This document shows positions 19,012 to 27,957 of a DNA stretch of 64,000 nucleotides, one piece after another. The position numbers and the translations under genes are program-made. The notes under the pieces were generated by a model that was not told where the DNA came from, searched no databases, and saw only the letters and a program-made list of their open reading frames with translations. Positions within the stretch are counted from its first letter, which is position 1, and each line of letters begins with the position of its first letter. The stretch lies in NCBI RefSeq assembly GCF_015221875.1, contig NZ_JACYGY010000002.1, positions 805,573 to 869,572 of the forward strand, read 5' to 3'. The stretch is from Dyadobacter subterraneus (GTDB taxonomy: Bacteria; Bacteroidota; Bacteroidia; Cytophagales; Spirosomataceae).

Positions 19012-20304
19012 ATGTTACAAACAACTTTTATCCGCGAAAACAGAGAACTGACAATCGCCGGATTGACAAAAAAACATTACAAAGAACCGGAAGCAGCTGT
19101 TGACCGAATTATAGAACTTGACCGTTTACGTCGTGAAACACAGCAGGAATTGGATGCTGTATTAACACAATCCAACGCAAAAGCGAAGGAAATCGGTGGT
19201 TTGATGAAAGAGGGTAAAAAAGCCGAAGCTGAAATTGCAAAAGGCGAAACTGCTGCTTTAAAAGAAAGGTCAAAAGTACTTGACGAACAGCATAAGGCAA
19301 CAGAGGAGGAATTACTAAGCGAGTTGGTAAAACTTCCTAATCTTCCGCATGAAAGTGTTCCGGAAGGACGCACAGCTGAGGATAATGTGAACGAATTGGA
19401 AGAAGGCGCAAAACCTGCTCTTTTTGAAGGTGCGCAACCACACTGGGAATTAATCAAAAAGCTGGGTGGAAAACTCGCACCGATTATTGATTTTGAACTT
19501 GGTAACAAAATTACTGCTGCCGGTTTTCCGGTTTACAAAGGAAAAGCTGCCCGTTTGCAACGTGCGATGATTGCTTTCTTTTTGGATGAAGCAGGAAAAG
19601 CAGGTTATACCGAAGTACAGGTTCCAATCCTGATCAATGCTGATTCTGGTTTTGGAACAGGACAATTGCCGGATAAAGAAGGCCAGATGTATCATGATGC
19701 TCAGGACGATCTTTATTTAATTCCAACGGCGGAAGTTCCGGTTACCAATTTGTACCGTGATGTGATTGTAGCGGAAAATGAATTGCCGGTTAAAAATGTA
19801 GCTTACACGCCTTGTTTTCGTCGTGAGGCAGGAAGTTGGGGCGCGCATGTTCGTGGCTTGAATCGTTTGCATCAGTTTGATAAAATTGAAATTGTTCAGA
19901 TTTGCAAGCCGGAAGATTCTTACCAGGCTTTGTCAGATATGTCAAATCATGTGAAGGGATTATTGGAAAAACTGGAATTACCTTTCCGCATTTTACGTCT
20001 GTGTGGAGGTGATATGGGCTTCACTTCTGCCTTGACTTTCGACTTTGAAGTTTGGTCGGCCGGACAGGAAAGATGGCTGGAATGCAGCTCTGTTTCTAAT
20101 TTTGAAACCTACCAGGCAAATCGGTTGAAACTTCGTTACAAAACGGCTGATAAGAAAACGCAATTGCTGCACACGCTTAATGGCTCTGCTTTGGCACTTC
20201 CACGCATCCTTGCTGCGTTATTGGAAAACAATCAACAAGAAGACGGAACAATCCGTGTACCGGCTGTTTTGGTGCCTTACTGTGGTTTTGATACGATTGA
20301 ATAA
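19012..20304 (+). CDS. serS: serine--tRNA ligase
   Basis: 430 residues. Class II synthetase charging tRNA-Ser. The N-terminal 110 residues form the charged antiparallel coiled-coil arm (RIIELDRLRRETQQELDAV onwards) that grips the long variable arm of tRNA-Ser. Catalytic core: PTAEVPVTNLYRDVI, motif 2 CFRREAGSWG with RLHQFDKIEIV, motif 3 LALPRILAALLENNQ. Normal length. Start chosen at the ATG at 19012, 16 bases after the palindrome. Confidence 0.96.
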   Translation: MLQTTFIRENRELTIAGLTKKHYKEPEAAVDRIIELDRLRRETQQELDAVLTQSNAKAKEIGGLMKEGKKAEAEIAKGETAALKERSKVLDEQHKATEEELLSELVKLPNLPHESVPEGRTAEDNVNELEEGAKPALFEGAQPHWELIKKLGGKLAPIIDFELGNKITAAGFPVYKGKAARLQRAMIAFFLDEAGKAGYTEVQVPILINADSGFGTGQLPDKEGQMYHDAQDDLYLIPTAEVPVTNLYRDVIVAENELPVKNVAYTPCFRREAGSWGAHVRGLNRLHQFDKIEIVQICKPEDSYQALSDMSNHVKGLLEKLELPFRILRLCGGDMGFTSALTFDFEVWSAGQERWLECSSVSNFETYQANRLKLRYKTADKKTQLLHTLNGSALALPRILAALLENNQQEDGTIRVPAVLVPYCGFDTIE

Positions 20305-20331
20305 GATATAATTTGAGTTATTCTGAGATTT

Positions 20332-20361
20332 AGCCTTCACATTTTTGTGAGGGCTTTTTTG
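20332..20361 (+). terminator. serS terminator
   Basis: AGCCTTCAC, loop, GTGAGGGCT and TTTTTTG. Confidence 0.88.
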
Positions 20362-20422
20362 TTAAATAACCTTAACAGCGATTTCATCAGCGATCAATTA
20401 TTTATCTTGTATAAAAAAGATA

Positions 20423-20755
20423 ATGAAGCGCTTAGCTGTGATCAGGTCGTTTTACCTTTCGTTTGCTTTTTATACCGGATTAATTTCACTTTTCTCCTGG
20501 TTTTTGTTGGATATGCCGGTATTTGAAAAGTTCTCGCGATTTCTTCCACTTTACTTACTGATGAAAATAGCATCAGGAACCGTCATCTGGTATTATATCA
20601 GAAGTAACAATCCTACCAGATTATTCTTTTACAGGAATTTGTCAATATCAGAATTACGACTTTTTCTTACTGCTTTTGCCATGGATATCATGTCATTTTT
20701 GATTTTCATCTTTTGCGTCCATATGATCATATCGATCGGAATTTATTCCTTTTAA
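20423..20755 (+). CDS. small polytopic membrane protein beside an ABC ATPase
   Basis: 110 residues, about three to four membrane segments (residues about 8-30, 38-58 and two in 72-110). I do not recognise the family. It ends 4 bases before the start of an ABC ATPase gene, so the two are almost certainly co-transcribed and may form one system, with this protein as the membrane partner. At 110 residues it is much smaller than a normal ABC permease, so either it multimerises, assists another permease, or is not the transport channel. Confidence 0.75.
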   Translation: MKRLAVIRSFYLSFAFYTGLISLFSWFLLDMPVFEKFSRFLPLYLLMKIASGTVIWYYIRSNNPTRLFFYRNLSISELRLFLTAFAMDIMSFLIFIFCVHMIISIGIYSF

Positions 20756-20759
20756 TTTT

Positions 20760-21416
20760 ATGAATGTTCTCGAAGCAGATAGTATTTGGCTGGAATATCA
20801 TGGCAGAAAGGTACTTCAAAGTATTTATCTGAAAGTTGAAACAGGAAGAGTTACCGGTTTACTGGGGAGGAACGGAACCGGAAAAACGAGTTTGTTAAGA
20901 ATGATCTTCGGATCTTTGAGAGGTCAGAGTCAATCCGTGCGGTTGAATGGTAACTATATTTCACACCCTTATCTTGAAAACAATCTGATAAGATATTTAC
21001 CTCAAACCACTTTTACACCTGCCGGTCAGACCATTAAGAAAGTATGTGATTTGTATGATGTTCCTTTTTCTTCAATTATAAATTATTTTCCTGGTCTTGA
21101 AGAATACAAAAAAGAGAAGTTAAACACTCTGTCAGGAGGGAAAATCAGGCTTTTTGAAATTTTGCTTATTTTATTTTCACCCGTCTCTTTTGTATTGCTG
21201 GATGAGCCGTTCACACATCTGGATCCTGTTAGTGTTGAGATGCTTTTGTCGCTTATTAAAGAAGAAAAAAAGAAAAAAGGAATCGTTTTGTCTGATCATG
21301 CATATAAGCACGTTCAGGAGGCAAGTGATGATTTATACCTGATTGTTCCTGGCGGGAGAAGTATGTTACTGAAAGATCCAAATCAGGATTTAAAATCTTA
21401 CGGTTATATATCCTGA
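20760..21416 (+). CDS. ABC transporter ATP-binding protein
   Basis: 218 residues, one nucleotide-binding domain with all motifs: Walker A GLLGRNGTGKTS (about 35-46), Q-loop YLPQ, signature LSGGKIRLFE, Walker B FVLLDEPFTHLDP, and switch His in LSDHAYKH. The general look is of the LptB/LivF group. Energises a membrane partner, most simply the 110-residue protein directly upstream. Its last 13 bases overlap the 3' end of the convergent MutS-like gene. Substrate unknown. Confidence 0.9.
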   Translation: MNVLEADSIWLEYHGRKVLQSIYLKVETGRVTGLLGRNGTGKTSLLRMIFGSLRGQSQSVRLNGNYISHPYLENNLIRYLPQTTFTPAGQTIKKVCDLYDVPFSSIINYFPGLEEYKKEKLNTLSGGKIRLFEILLILFSPVSFVLLDEPFTHLDPVSVEMLLSLIKEEKKKKGIVLSDHAYKHVQEASDDLYLIVPGGRSMLLKDPNQDLKSYGYIS

Positions 21417-22774
21417 GATTTATGAATAATATTTTCCAAAAGCTCCGGAATCCCAACCTTCTTCAAAATCAACTGACCAATTTTCTCGGACGCAATTCCT
21501 TCTTCAATTTGAAATGTATTTTCAAAATCAGTACCGCTGATTTTTGTTTTGAAACAACGGAAGGAAATGGAGCCGGAATTTTTATAATTTTCCAGTAATT
21601 CGTAAAGATGGGTTGACACCAAAAAGATAGAATTAATATGATTGGAAAAACCATGGACAACAGTTTTGGAACAGTGAAATGCATCTTCCTGATTGGTACC
21701 ACGAAAGATTTCGTCGATAATTACAAAGCATTTTTCTCCATGATTTAATGCTTCGGCGATAGATTTTATCCGCATAATCTCATTGTAAAAATGACTGTAC
21801 CCAAGTTCCAGATTATCAGAAAGATGGATTGAAGTAAATAGTTTATCAAAAAATGAGATTTTCATTTTACCGGCCGGAATGGGCCAACCGAGATGTGCGA
21901 GATAGACAGCTACTCCACAGGTTTTCAGGAAAGTAGTTTTACCACTCGTATTGGCGCCAGTCAACAGACAAAGTGGTATTTTGTGACCCATTACGAAATT
22001 GTTCGGAATAGCATTTTTTATTAGTGGATGCCAAATTTTTTCTGCTTCAAAAACGGTTTCATTTTCTACAAATTCGGGAAAGCACAGATCATGATTTTTC
22101 TGTGTTAAGGCAATGGAAACGTAAGCATCAAAAGAGTAACAGATGTCCAGAATTCGCCGAAACGAATCTTTGTGCGTAACCCGAAAATAATAATCCCTGT
22201 AAAAAACGGAGCTGAGAGATAGCCGGTCGTCTTTTGTTTTAAGAAAAGAATTTAGACTGTCGGAAAGTAAAAATTTTCTGAGGAAGTCAAAATCTTCCTG
22301 AGGTTCTGGGGGAATCTGATCATTTTCAAAGCAGTAGGTTAAATCTCTCATCCCACGCATTAACATCAAAGTAGCCGTCAGTCCACTTTGAACAAGATAA
22401 AACTCCGCAGGATGGCGTCGAGAATATATAAATGTGTCAACCCAGTGTTTAAATATGTCCTGCGACATCGTATAAGTGATGTTTGAGCCATAATAACTTT
22501 CAGCAACGGCAATGTAAGCTTTTGATACATTCAGCTGCCAGGAATCAATATTTTGAGAAATTGATTTGAGTAGAAGTTGAAAAGACAGAATTTCAGAAAG
22601 CGAAGATTTCGGTTCGGCAATCAGTTTTTTCAAAACATCCTGTCCGCCCTGTGTTTTGGTATAATCAAAAAATTGAAGAATGCTTCCCTCTTTACTATGG
22701 CGGGAATGAATTTGTAATTCGTCAAGCGTGTGACTATCGACAGAATGCATATATGAAGATTTGGCTGTCTTCAA
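21404..22774 (-). CDS. MutS-like ATPase lacking the mismatch-binding domain
   Basis: 456 residues. The C-terminal half is a MutS-type ABC ATPase: LLTGANTSGKTTFLKTCG (about residue 270), HLSDNLELGYSHFYNEIMR, FVIIDEIFRGTNQEDA and VSTHLYEL. The N-terminal half resembles the MutS core/lever helices. There is no N-terminal mismatch-recognition domain (no FxE motif) and no C-terminal Smr nuclease as in MutS2, so it is not a classical repair MutS. Role unknown; it may remodel DNA or RNA structures. It follows the two GT-C-like genes by 54 bases on the minus strand. Confidence 0.88.
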   Translation of the reverse strand: MKTAKSSYMHSVDSHTLDELQIHSRHSKEGSILQFFDYTKTQGGQDVLKKLIAEPKSSLSEILSFQLLLKSISQNIDSWQLNVSKAYIAVAESYYGSNITYTMSQDIFKHWVDTFIYSRRHPAEFYLVQSGLTATLMLMRGMRDLTYCFENDQIPPEPQEDFDFLRKFLLSDSLNSFLKTKDDRLSLSSVFYRDYYFRVTHKDSFRRILDICYSFDAYVSIALTQKNHDLCFPEFVENETVFEAEKIWHPLIKNAIPNNFVMGHKIPLCLLTGANTSGKTTFLKTCGVAVYLAHLGWPIPAGKMKISFFDKLFTSIHLSDNLELGYSHFYNEIMRIKSIAEALNHGEKCFVIIDEIFRGTNQEDAFHCSKTVVHGFSNHINSIFLVSTHLYELLENYKNSGSISFRCFKTKISGTDFENTFQIEEGIASEKIGQLILKKVGIPELLENIIHKSQDI

Positions 22775-22828
22775 AAGTATGCAGATCTGTGAAAGTAATT
22801 TTCTTAAAAATAGTTAAAAATCAATCTG

Positions 22829-24079
22829 TTATGCTTGTTCAGAAAATTGCTTTTTTGGAAAAGAAAGCCATACAAAATAACCCGTCAGAACGATAATGCT
22901 TATTTGGAAAAGATAATCGATCAAGGAATCGGTGGAAGCGGTAATATCGGACGGATTGAGATAACGTCGCATGCCCAGTCGCCACCAATAGGACGGATGT
23001 ACCACGCAAAGAACATTGAAAATAAGCAGCAAAATGATCTGTTTGGTATTTGTCCAGTCGATTATATAAAATACCAAAGGGACCAAAAACAGGAAAATAT
23101 AATTGCTGTAAGCACTTTGCTGAACGACCATCATGGTAGCATACAAAACAACCCAAACCCGTGAAAGCATTATTCTGAAATCGGCGTTTTGCAAGCGAAA
23201 TGCAGCCAGACAGGCAAGTCCGACGGAAATAACCAACCCAATCCAGTTCCAGAATTTTTCACCAACACCAATTCCATTAAAAAACCAGGGATTAATTACG
23301 GAAAGAATATTGGGAGCACGTAACACTTTTGCTTCGTCCAGCGGCTGCATGAAATCCAGTCCAACCAATGGATATAATATTCCCAAAGCGATTATTCCTA
23401 CAATAGCCATTGGGATAACAAATCTGATTTTTTGTTTTTCAAGAAGAAAAATCGGAACAAGTATCAGAACGAAAATAGCTTTTGTCATCAACAAACCAAT
23501 TCCTAAAACAACAGCAAACCATTCAACACGTACTGTTTTTTCCCGTACCAAATAGGCCAGAACAACAAAAAGCCACATCCAGACATCTTCCTGCGCACCG
23601 ATAATGCAAAGCACCAAAGATCCGGGAAGTATCAGGTAAACGAGTGCTTTAAATAAAAATGCACCCCGCGACTGAAACGGACGGAAGAAATGCCAGGAAA
23701 CCCACAAAGCGACGCCATCCATTACAGCCATAGTCAGCACGATCATTTTCGGATCATACCAAAGTTTTAGCCAGATTCCTACAAAATAGGCATACAAAGG
23801 AGAATAGGGAGACCAGAAATCGCGGTATACGATTTGTCCCATGGAGGCTTTACTGCCTTCGTCCCAAAAACCTAAAACATCGGAAGTAGGGGTAATGTTG
23901 GCGATAAGATAAACAGCTATAAAGGGAATCAGGCGGAAAATAATCCAGCCTACAACCAGTGAGACTCTGACACTTTTGTCTTCAAACCATTCTGAAATCC
24001 TTTTGCGTTGTGAAATTACAATGATCAGCAGCACAATGGCCGCAAGGCTGATGCCTAATTTTCCTAAAACGATATTCAT
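22829..24079 (-). CDS. GT-C-like polytopic membrane glycosyltransferase, copy 2
   Basis: 416 residues, about 10-11 membrane segments. The first periplasmic loop holds TSDVLGFWDEG followed by IVYRDFWSPYSPLYAY, the acidic-plus-YRDF pattern of GT-C (GT39/GT87-type) enzymes, which move sugars from polyprenyl-phosphate carriers outside the membrane. It is paralogous to the preceding gene and its start overlaps that gene's stop by 4 bases (ATGA), so they are co-translated. The acceptor is unknown; a DPM1-like donor-making enzyme lies at 45052. Confidence 0.75.
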   Translation of the reverse strand: MNIVLGKLGISLAAIVLLIIVISQRKRISEWFEDKSVRVSLVVGWIIFRLIPFIAVYLIANITPTSDVLGFWDEGSKASMGQIVYRDFWSPYSPLYAYFVGIWLKLWYDPKMIVLTMAVMDGVALWVSWHFFRPFQSRGAFLFKALVYLILPGSLVLCIIGAQEDVWMWLFVVLAYLVREKTVRVEWFAVVLGIGLLMTKAIFVLILVPIFLLEKQKIRFVIPMAIVGIIALGILYPLVGLDFMQPLDEAKVLRAPNILSVINPWFFNGIGVGEKFWNWIGLVISVGLACLAAFRLQNADFRIMLSRVWVVLYATMMVVQQSAYSNYIFLFLVPLVFYIIDWTNTKQIILLLIFNVLCVVHPSYWWRLGMRRYLNPSDITASTDSLIDYLFQISIIVLTGYFVWLSFPKKQFSEQA

Positions 24080-25347
24080 GCCGTTGCCAGTTTTTCAGGG
24101 TTTACCACGTTTTGATACGTTTGGCGTAAAACCCAGACATAACATAACACATTCAGAATTTGTAAAGCATATTCAAACAAATTCGAAACATTTCCGAACA
24201 TGCTGAAAGAAATGTAGGAAGGCTGGCCAATATAAACCCAAACAAAAGGTTGGACCACGGTAAGCCAGTTAAGAACCAATATAACGGCCACATGCCAGGT
24301 TTTTTTGATATCAATAATATCGAACAGAACAGCCATCAAATAGGCGATGAGGTAAGCGCCCATGGCACTCGCCTGGAAAATCATCATACAAACAAAAACT
24401 GCAATAAATATTCCGGGCAAAATTTCACTGATATGTCTGTGACGGGCTTTGAAAGCCATATAGGTCGGAATAAATACGGTGAAAAGTAAACCGATCCAGT
24501 TGATCATGGTCGATTTCTTTTCGTTGATATGAATAAACAATTCAACAAATGGCCGGCTGGTCGAGAAAAGATTTGGTGTCATCAATTGTTCCGTATGACG
24601 AATAGGCATAAGAAATAAATCACCAATTTGCCAATACAAAAACCCAACCGCCGGAATTCCGACAGCGGCCATAACGATCAACATTTTAACTGGTTTTTTA
24701 ACGACAACGAGAATTGCAGGCAAGAGAAAAATGAAAGTCACTTTTATTGTCAGTAAAGTCAACGCGAAAAGAAGACCTATACCAACTTCATAGTTGTCTT
24801 TATGTTTAATCGTATATCGCCAGATCAACAAAGCTGCTCCCCAAAACCATACTTCTTCCTGGCCGTCGACCAGAATGTACATAAAGCCGGCCGGCAGCAG
24901 TAAATAAATAATGGCAAGCTGTAATGCCCTGCTGGTTTTGAATTTATAAGTTTGATAAGTAAGCCAGAGAATAGCACTTTCCATAACCACCATAAAAAGC
25001 ACAATGGCCCGCGCATTATGCCAGATCCAGATCGGGATCGTAATAATGTATGCGTATAATGGTGCATGGTACGACCAGAAATCACGATAGACGAATCCGC
25101 CTGCTTTGGCCGCTTCCGCTTTGTAAAAGAAAAAAGGAATATCACCGCGCGGTTCTTCGTTTGCAATAAGGAAAATGGCAATCCACGGAATCAGGCGAAG
25201 AATAATGAAAGCAATGGCAAATATGGATTTTTCTTTTTCCTGCTGCCATTTTGAAAAAAGATCAGATCTGCTAATCACCCAGAAAATGCCCAGAGTCAAA
25301 CCCAGGTTGATGAAAAGCTTGATATAAAAAACAGTAAGAATGGGCAT
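24076..25347 (-). CDS. GT-C-like polytopic membrane glycosyltransferase, copy 1
   Basis: 423 residues, about 10-11 membrane segments. The first loop, EEPRGDIPFFFYKAEAAK with FVYRDFWSYHAPLYAY, matches the GT-C pattern and aligns with the next gene over most of its length (shared RLIPWIAIFLIAN / RLIPFIAVYLIAN, DGQEEVWFW / GAQEDVWMW). Tandem duplication followed by divergence is the simplest history. First gene of the minus-strand run that ends with the MutS-like ATPase. Confidence 0.75.
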   Translation of the reverse strand: MPILTVFYIKLFINLGLTLGIFWVISRSDLFSKWQQEKEKSIFAIAFIILRLIPWIAIFLIANEEPRGDIPFFFYKAEAAKAGGFVYRDFWSYHAPLYAYIITIPIWIWHNARAIVLFMVVMESAILWLTYQTYKFKTSRALQLAIIYLLLPAGFMYILVDGQEEVWFWGAALLIWRYTIKHKDNYEVGIGLLFALTLLTIKVTFIFLLPAILVVVKKPVKMLIVMAAVGIPAVGFLYWQIGDLFLMPIRHTEQLMTPNLFSTSRPFVELFIHINEKKSTMINWIGLLFTVFIPTYMAFKARHRHISEILPGIFIAVFVCMMIFQASAMGAYLIAYLMAVLFDIIDIKKTWHVAVILVLNWLTVVQPFVWVYIGQPSYISFSMFGNVSNLFEYALQILNVLCYVWVLRQTYQNVVNPEKLATA

Positions 25348-25410
25348 GTTTTAGTAAATGTCTTTTATGAAGTGTGCTGATTTAAATCAGAGTAAATTAA
25401 TACCAAGCCG

Positions 25411-25418
25411 CAAACTTA
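25411..25418 (-). promoter_or_regulatory. candidate -7 box for the GT-C pair
   Basis: Minus strand TAAGTTTG, an exact TAnnTTTG box about 64 bases before the start; no well-spaced TTG was found. Confidence 0.35.
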
Positions 25419-25482
25419 AGATATCTTTATTTCAAAACGATCAGCAAAATGCAAAGTTTTAATAAGTTGCAAAGTCGTATGC

Positions 25483-25513
25483 TTGCATACTAAATTGCAA
25501 AAAGGTATTTTTG
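25483..25513 (+). promoter_or_regulatory. acyl-CoA dehydrogenase promoter
   Basis: TTG at 25483, 20 bases, TATTTTTG at 25506-25513: a textbook Bacteroidota promoter, about 31 bases before the start codon. Confidence 0.75.
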
Positions 25514-25544
25514 AGTAATTCATCAAAACAAAAGTACTTTTCTT

Positions 25545-26711
25545 ATGCCATATAATGCACAACTTGCCGGAATGGATTTAAATCTGAGCGAGGAACATGA
25601 GGCGGTACAATTTGCAGCCCGTGATTTTGCTCAGAATGAGTTACTAGCAGGTGTTATTGAACGTGACAACGAACAAAAGTTTGACAGGTCGTTGATAAAA
25701 AAAATGGGTGATCTTGGATTTTTAAGTATGATGGTGAAGCCGGAATATGGCGGCGGAGGCATGGATACACTTTCATACGTCATTGCGATGGAAGAAATTT
25801 CAAAGGTGGATGCATCTGCCGGTGTGATCATGTCAGTAAACAATTCACTCGTATGCTGGGGAATTCAGGCTTATGGAAGTGAAGAACAAAAAGAAAAATA
25901 TCTGACACAACTGTCCTCCGGGGATACTATCGGAGCGTTTTGTTTATCGGAGCCGGAAGCTGGTTCGGACGCTACTTCACAACAAACAACGGCTGAGGAC
26001 AAAGGAGATTATTATTTGTTAAACGGAACAAAAAACTGGATCACAAATGGCAATTCCTCCGGAATTTGTCTGGTAATCGCACAAACGCATCCGGAAAAAG
26101 GCCATAAGGGAATTAATGTTTTAATTGTAGAAAAGGGCGCACCTGGTTTTACGATTGGAAAAAAAGAAGACAAGATGGGAATCCGGGCTTCTGATACGTA
26201 TACATTAATGTTTACGGATGTAAAGGTTCCGAAAGAAAACAGGATAGGAGAAGATGGTTTTGGCTTCAAGTTTGCCATGACCGTTCTGAACGGAGGCAGG
26301 ATCGGGATTGCCGCGCAGGCATTAGGTATTGCCGCAGGAGCTTTTGAATTGTCGCTGAAATATGCCCAGGAAAGAAAAACTTTTGGAAAGCCGATCAGCG
26401 ATCATCAGGCGATTCAATTTAAGCTGGCAGAAATGGCAACACGAATTGAAGCAGCAAGATTACTTGTTTATAAAGCAGCCAGACTCAAAGATGAGGGCAA
26501 GGATTACATTCAGGCGGCCGCTATGGCCAAGCTTTTTGCGTCCGATATTGCCATGTGGGTGACAACGGAAGCCGTTCAGATTCATGGGGGTTACGGCTAT
26601 GTGAAGGAATATCACGTTGAACGTATGATGCGTGACGCAAAAATTACACAAATCTATGAAGGTACCTCTGAAATCCAAAAATTAGTAATTGCCCGTGAGT
26701 TGCTAAAATAG
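25545..26711 (+). CDS. acyl-CoA dehydrogenase (short-chain type)
   Basis: 388 residues. FAD enzyme that introduces the alpha-beta double bond in acyl-CoA during beta-oxidation or branched-chain amino-acid breakdown. Motifs: FCLSEPEAGSDA (signature 1), WITNG, GGRIGIAAQALGIA, RKTFGKPISDHQAIQFKLA, and the C-terminal QIHGGYGYVKEYHVERMMRD with IYEGTSEIQ, where the catalytic glutamate of short-chain enzymes sits. The ATG at 25572 (MDLNLSEEH) is an alternative start that fits family N-termini better. Monocistronic. Confidence 0.94.
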   Translation: MPYNAQLAGMDLNLSEEHEAVQFAARDFAQNELLAGVIERDNEQKFDRSLIKKMGDLGFLSMMVKPEYGGGGMDTLSYVIAMEEISKVDASAGVIMSVNNSLVCWGIQAYGSEEQKEKYLTQLSSGDTIGAFCLSEPEAGSDATSQQTTAEDKGDYYLLNGTKNWITNGNSSGICLVIAQTHPEKGHKGINVLIVEKGAPGFTIGKKEDKMGIRASDTYTLMFTDVKVPKENRIGEDGFGFKFAMTVLNGGRIGIAAQALGIAAGAFELSLKYAQERKTFGKPISDHQAIQFKLAEMATRIEAARLLVYKAARLKDEGKDYIQAAAMAKLFASDIAMWVTTEAVQIHGGYGYVKEYHVERMMRDAKITQIYEGTSEIQKLVIARELLK

Positions 26712-26790
26712 GCCATTTTGAGCATTTTCCTGCATATTGTTCTAAATGTGGTATTAATTTCAACTTAAAAAGATACTTTTTTTATCTTTT

Positions 26791-26841
26791 TTGTTAATAC
26801 ATGCTTGTATTAGTTTTGTACAATTTATTAGATTTGTACAA
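26791..26841 (+). promoter_or_regulatory. double promoter/operator with TTGTACAA repeats
   Basis: TAGTTTTGTACAA (26811-26823) and TAGATTTGTACAA (26829-26841) are direct repeats 18 bases apart. Each contains an exact TAnnTTTG box and the perfect palindrome TTGTACAA (26816-26823, 26834-26841). TTG at 26791 could serve the first box. The arrangement suggests two start sites, or an operator recognised by a dimer, perhaps the AraC-type product itself. Confidence 0.6.
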
Positions 26842-26884
26842 AAATTGAATAAACGGTCTTTTCGGGCCCTAAATATATACATGT

Positions 26885-27814
26885 ATGGAAGACTATAATA
26901 AGATTATCGAGTCATTAGGCGTGAAGTTTGTAAGGGCAAGACATATTCGCATTTTACAACCGATCACAATTAAGAATTTTTACGACGTACAGAATTCACT
27001 TACAATTTTGTACGATGGAGAAGTTTCGTTTGGTAGCGAAGAATCTCAGAAGGTTGAGGAAGGCGACATGTTGTTTATTCCGGGTGGAAAGCACGCAACT
27101 GTAACCTATGGTAACACCCAAACTGCGAAAACGGTATCGAATGAGGAGTTCATGACAAACCGGGATAATTATATGGAAGCCGGACATGACCCAGCTTTAA
27201 TCGGAAAATTGCCAAATACATTTGGTTTGATTTCTTTTGAAGCAAAAGTTTTTGATACCGTTAACTTCTTTACTTCTCTTGATGTTCCTCCGTTTTTGAT
27301 CAAAAGAGACGATCAAATCGCAATTACAATCAATCAGATCCTTACTGAGGATATGCTTGATATTCCTGGTAAAGGACGTATCATTAAAATCAAAACCGAA
27401 GAAGTTGTAATCGAAATTATTCGTTACATTCTTAAAAATAAATTGTTTGTTGAACAACTTGTTACAAACAGTACCTATTTTAAAGATCCTCGTTTGATTG
27501 ACATCTTTGCTTATATTAAAGACAATTTGGGGGGCGATCTATCCAATAAAGTTTTGGCAAATGTTGCAAACGTTTCAGAAGATTATGTTGGACAGTATTT
27601 CAAAATGCTTACAGGTATTAATCCTCAGGATTATATCGAATACCAACGTATGGAGAAAGCAGTTGATTTGCTTCGTACTTCGAAGAAAAGTATCCGTGCG
27701 ATCGGTTCTGATGTTGGCTATAAAGACACAGCTTACTTCTGCCGTCGTTTCAAAATGATGTTTGGTATTCCTGCTGGTAAAATGCGTCGTCGTGAGTCTT
27801 TGATGAACGTTTAG
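26885..27814 (+). CDS. AraC-family transcriptional regulator with cupin-like sensor
   Basis: 309 residues. The N-terminal part (to about 190) is a cupin-like domain (SLTILYDGEVSFGSE, EEGDMLFIPGGKHATV). The C-terminal 100 residues hold the two helix-turn-helices of AraC (NKVLANVANVSEDYVGQYFKM and IRAIGSDVGYKDTAYFCRRFKMMFG). No ligand is evident. It stands alone behind an unusual repeated promoter/operator and is followed by a strong terminator, which fits a self-controlled regulator whose targets lie elsewhere. Confidence 0.93.
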   Translation: MEDYNKIIESLGVKFVRARHIRILQPITIKNFYDVQNSLTILYDGEVSFGSEESQKVEEGDMLFIPGGKHATVTYGNTQTAKTVSNEEFMTNRDNYMEAGHDPALIGKLPNTFGLISFEAKVFDTVNFFTSLDVPPFLIKRDDQIAITINQILTEDMLDIPGKGRIIKIKTEEVVIEIIRYILKNKLFVEQLVTNSTYFKDPRLIDIFAYIKDNLGGDLSNKVLANVANVSEDYVGQYFKMLTGINPQDYIEYQRMEKAVDLLRTSKKSIRAIGSDVGYKDTAYFCRRFKMMFGIPAGKMRRRESLMNV

Positions 27815-27848
27815 TTGTAACGGAATAAATAGAAAAAATTTGATGCTG

Positions 27849-27878
27849 GGAGCTGTCTGAAAAGGCAGCTCCTTTTTT
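27849..27878 (+). terminator. terminator of AraC-type regulator
   Basis: GGAGCTGTC, loop, GGCAGCTCC followed by seven T. Confidence 0.92.
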
Positions 27879-27957
27879 TGTATTTAAAATGAATATAATT
27901 TTTATAATAACAATTATAAATTTATATTTCGATACTACTCAAATAAAGATTTAGATC

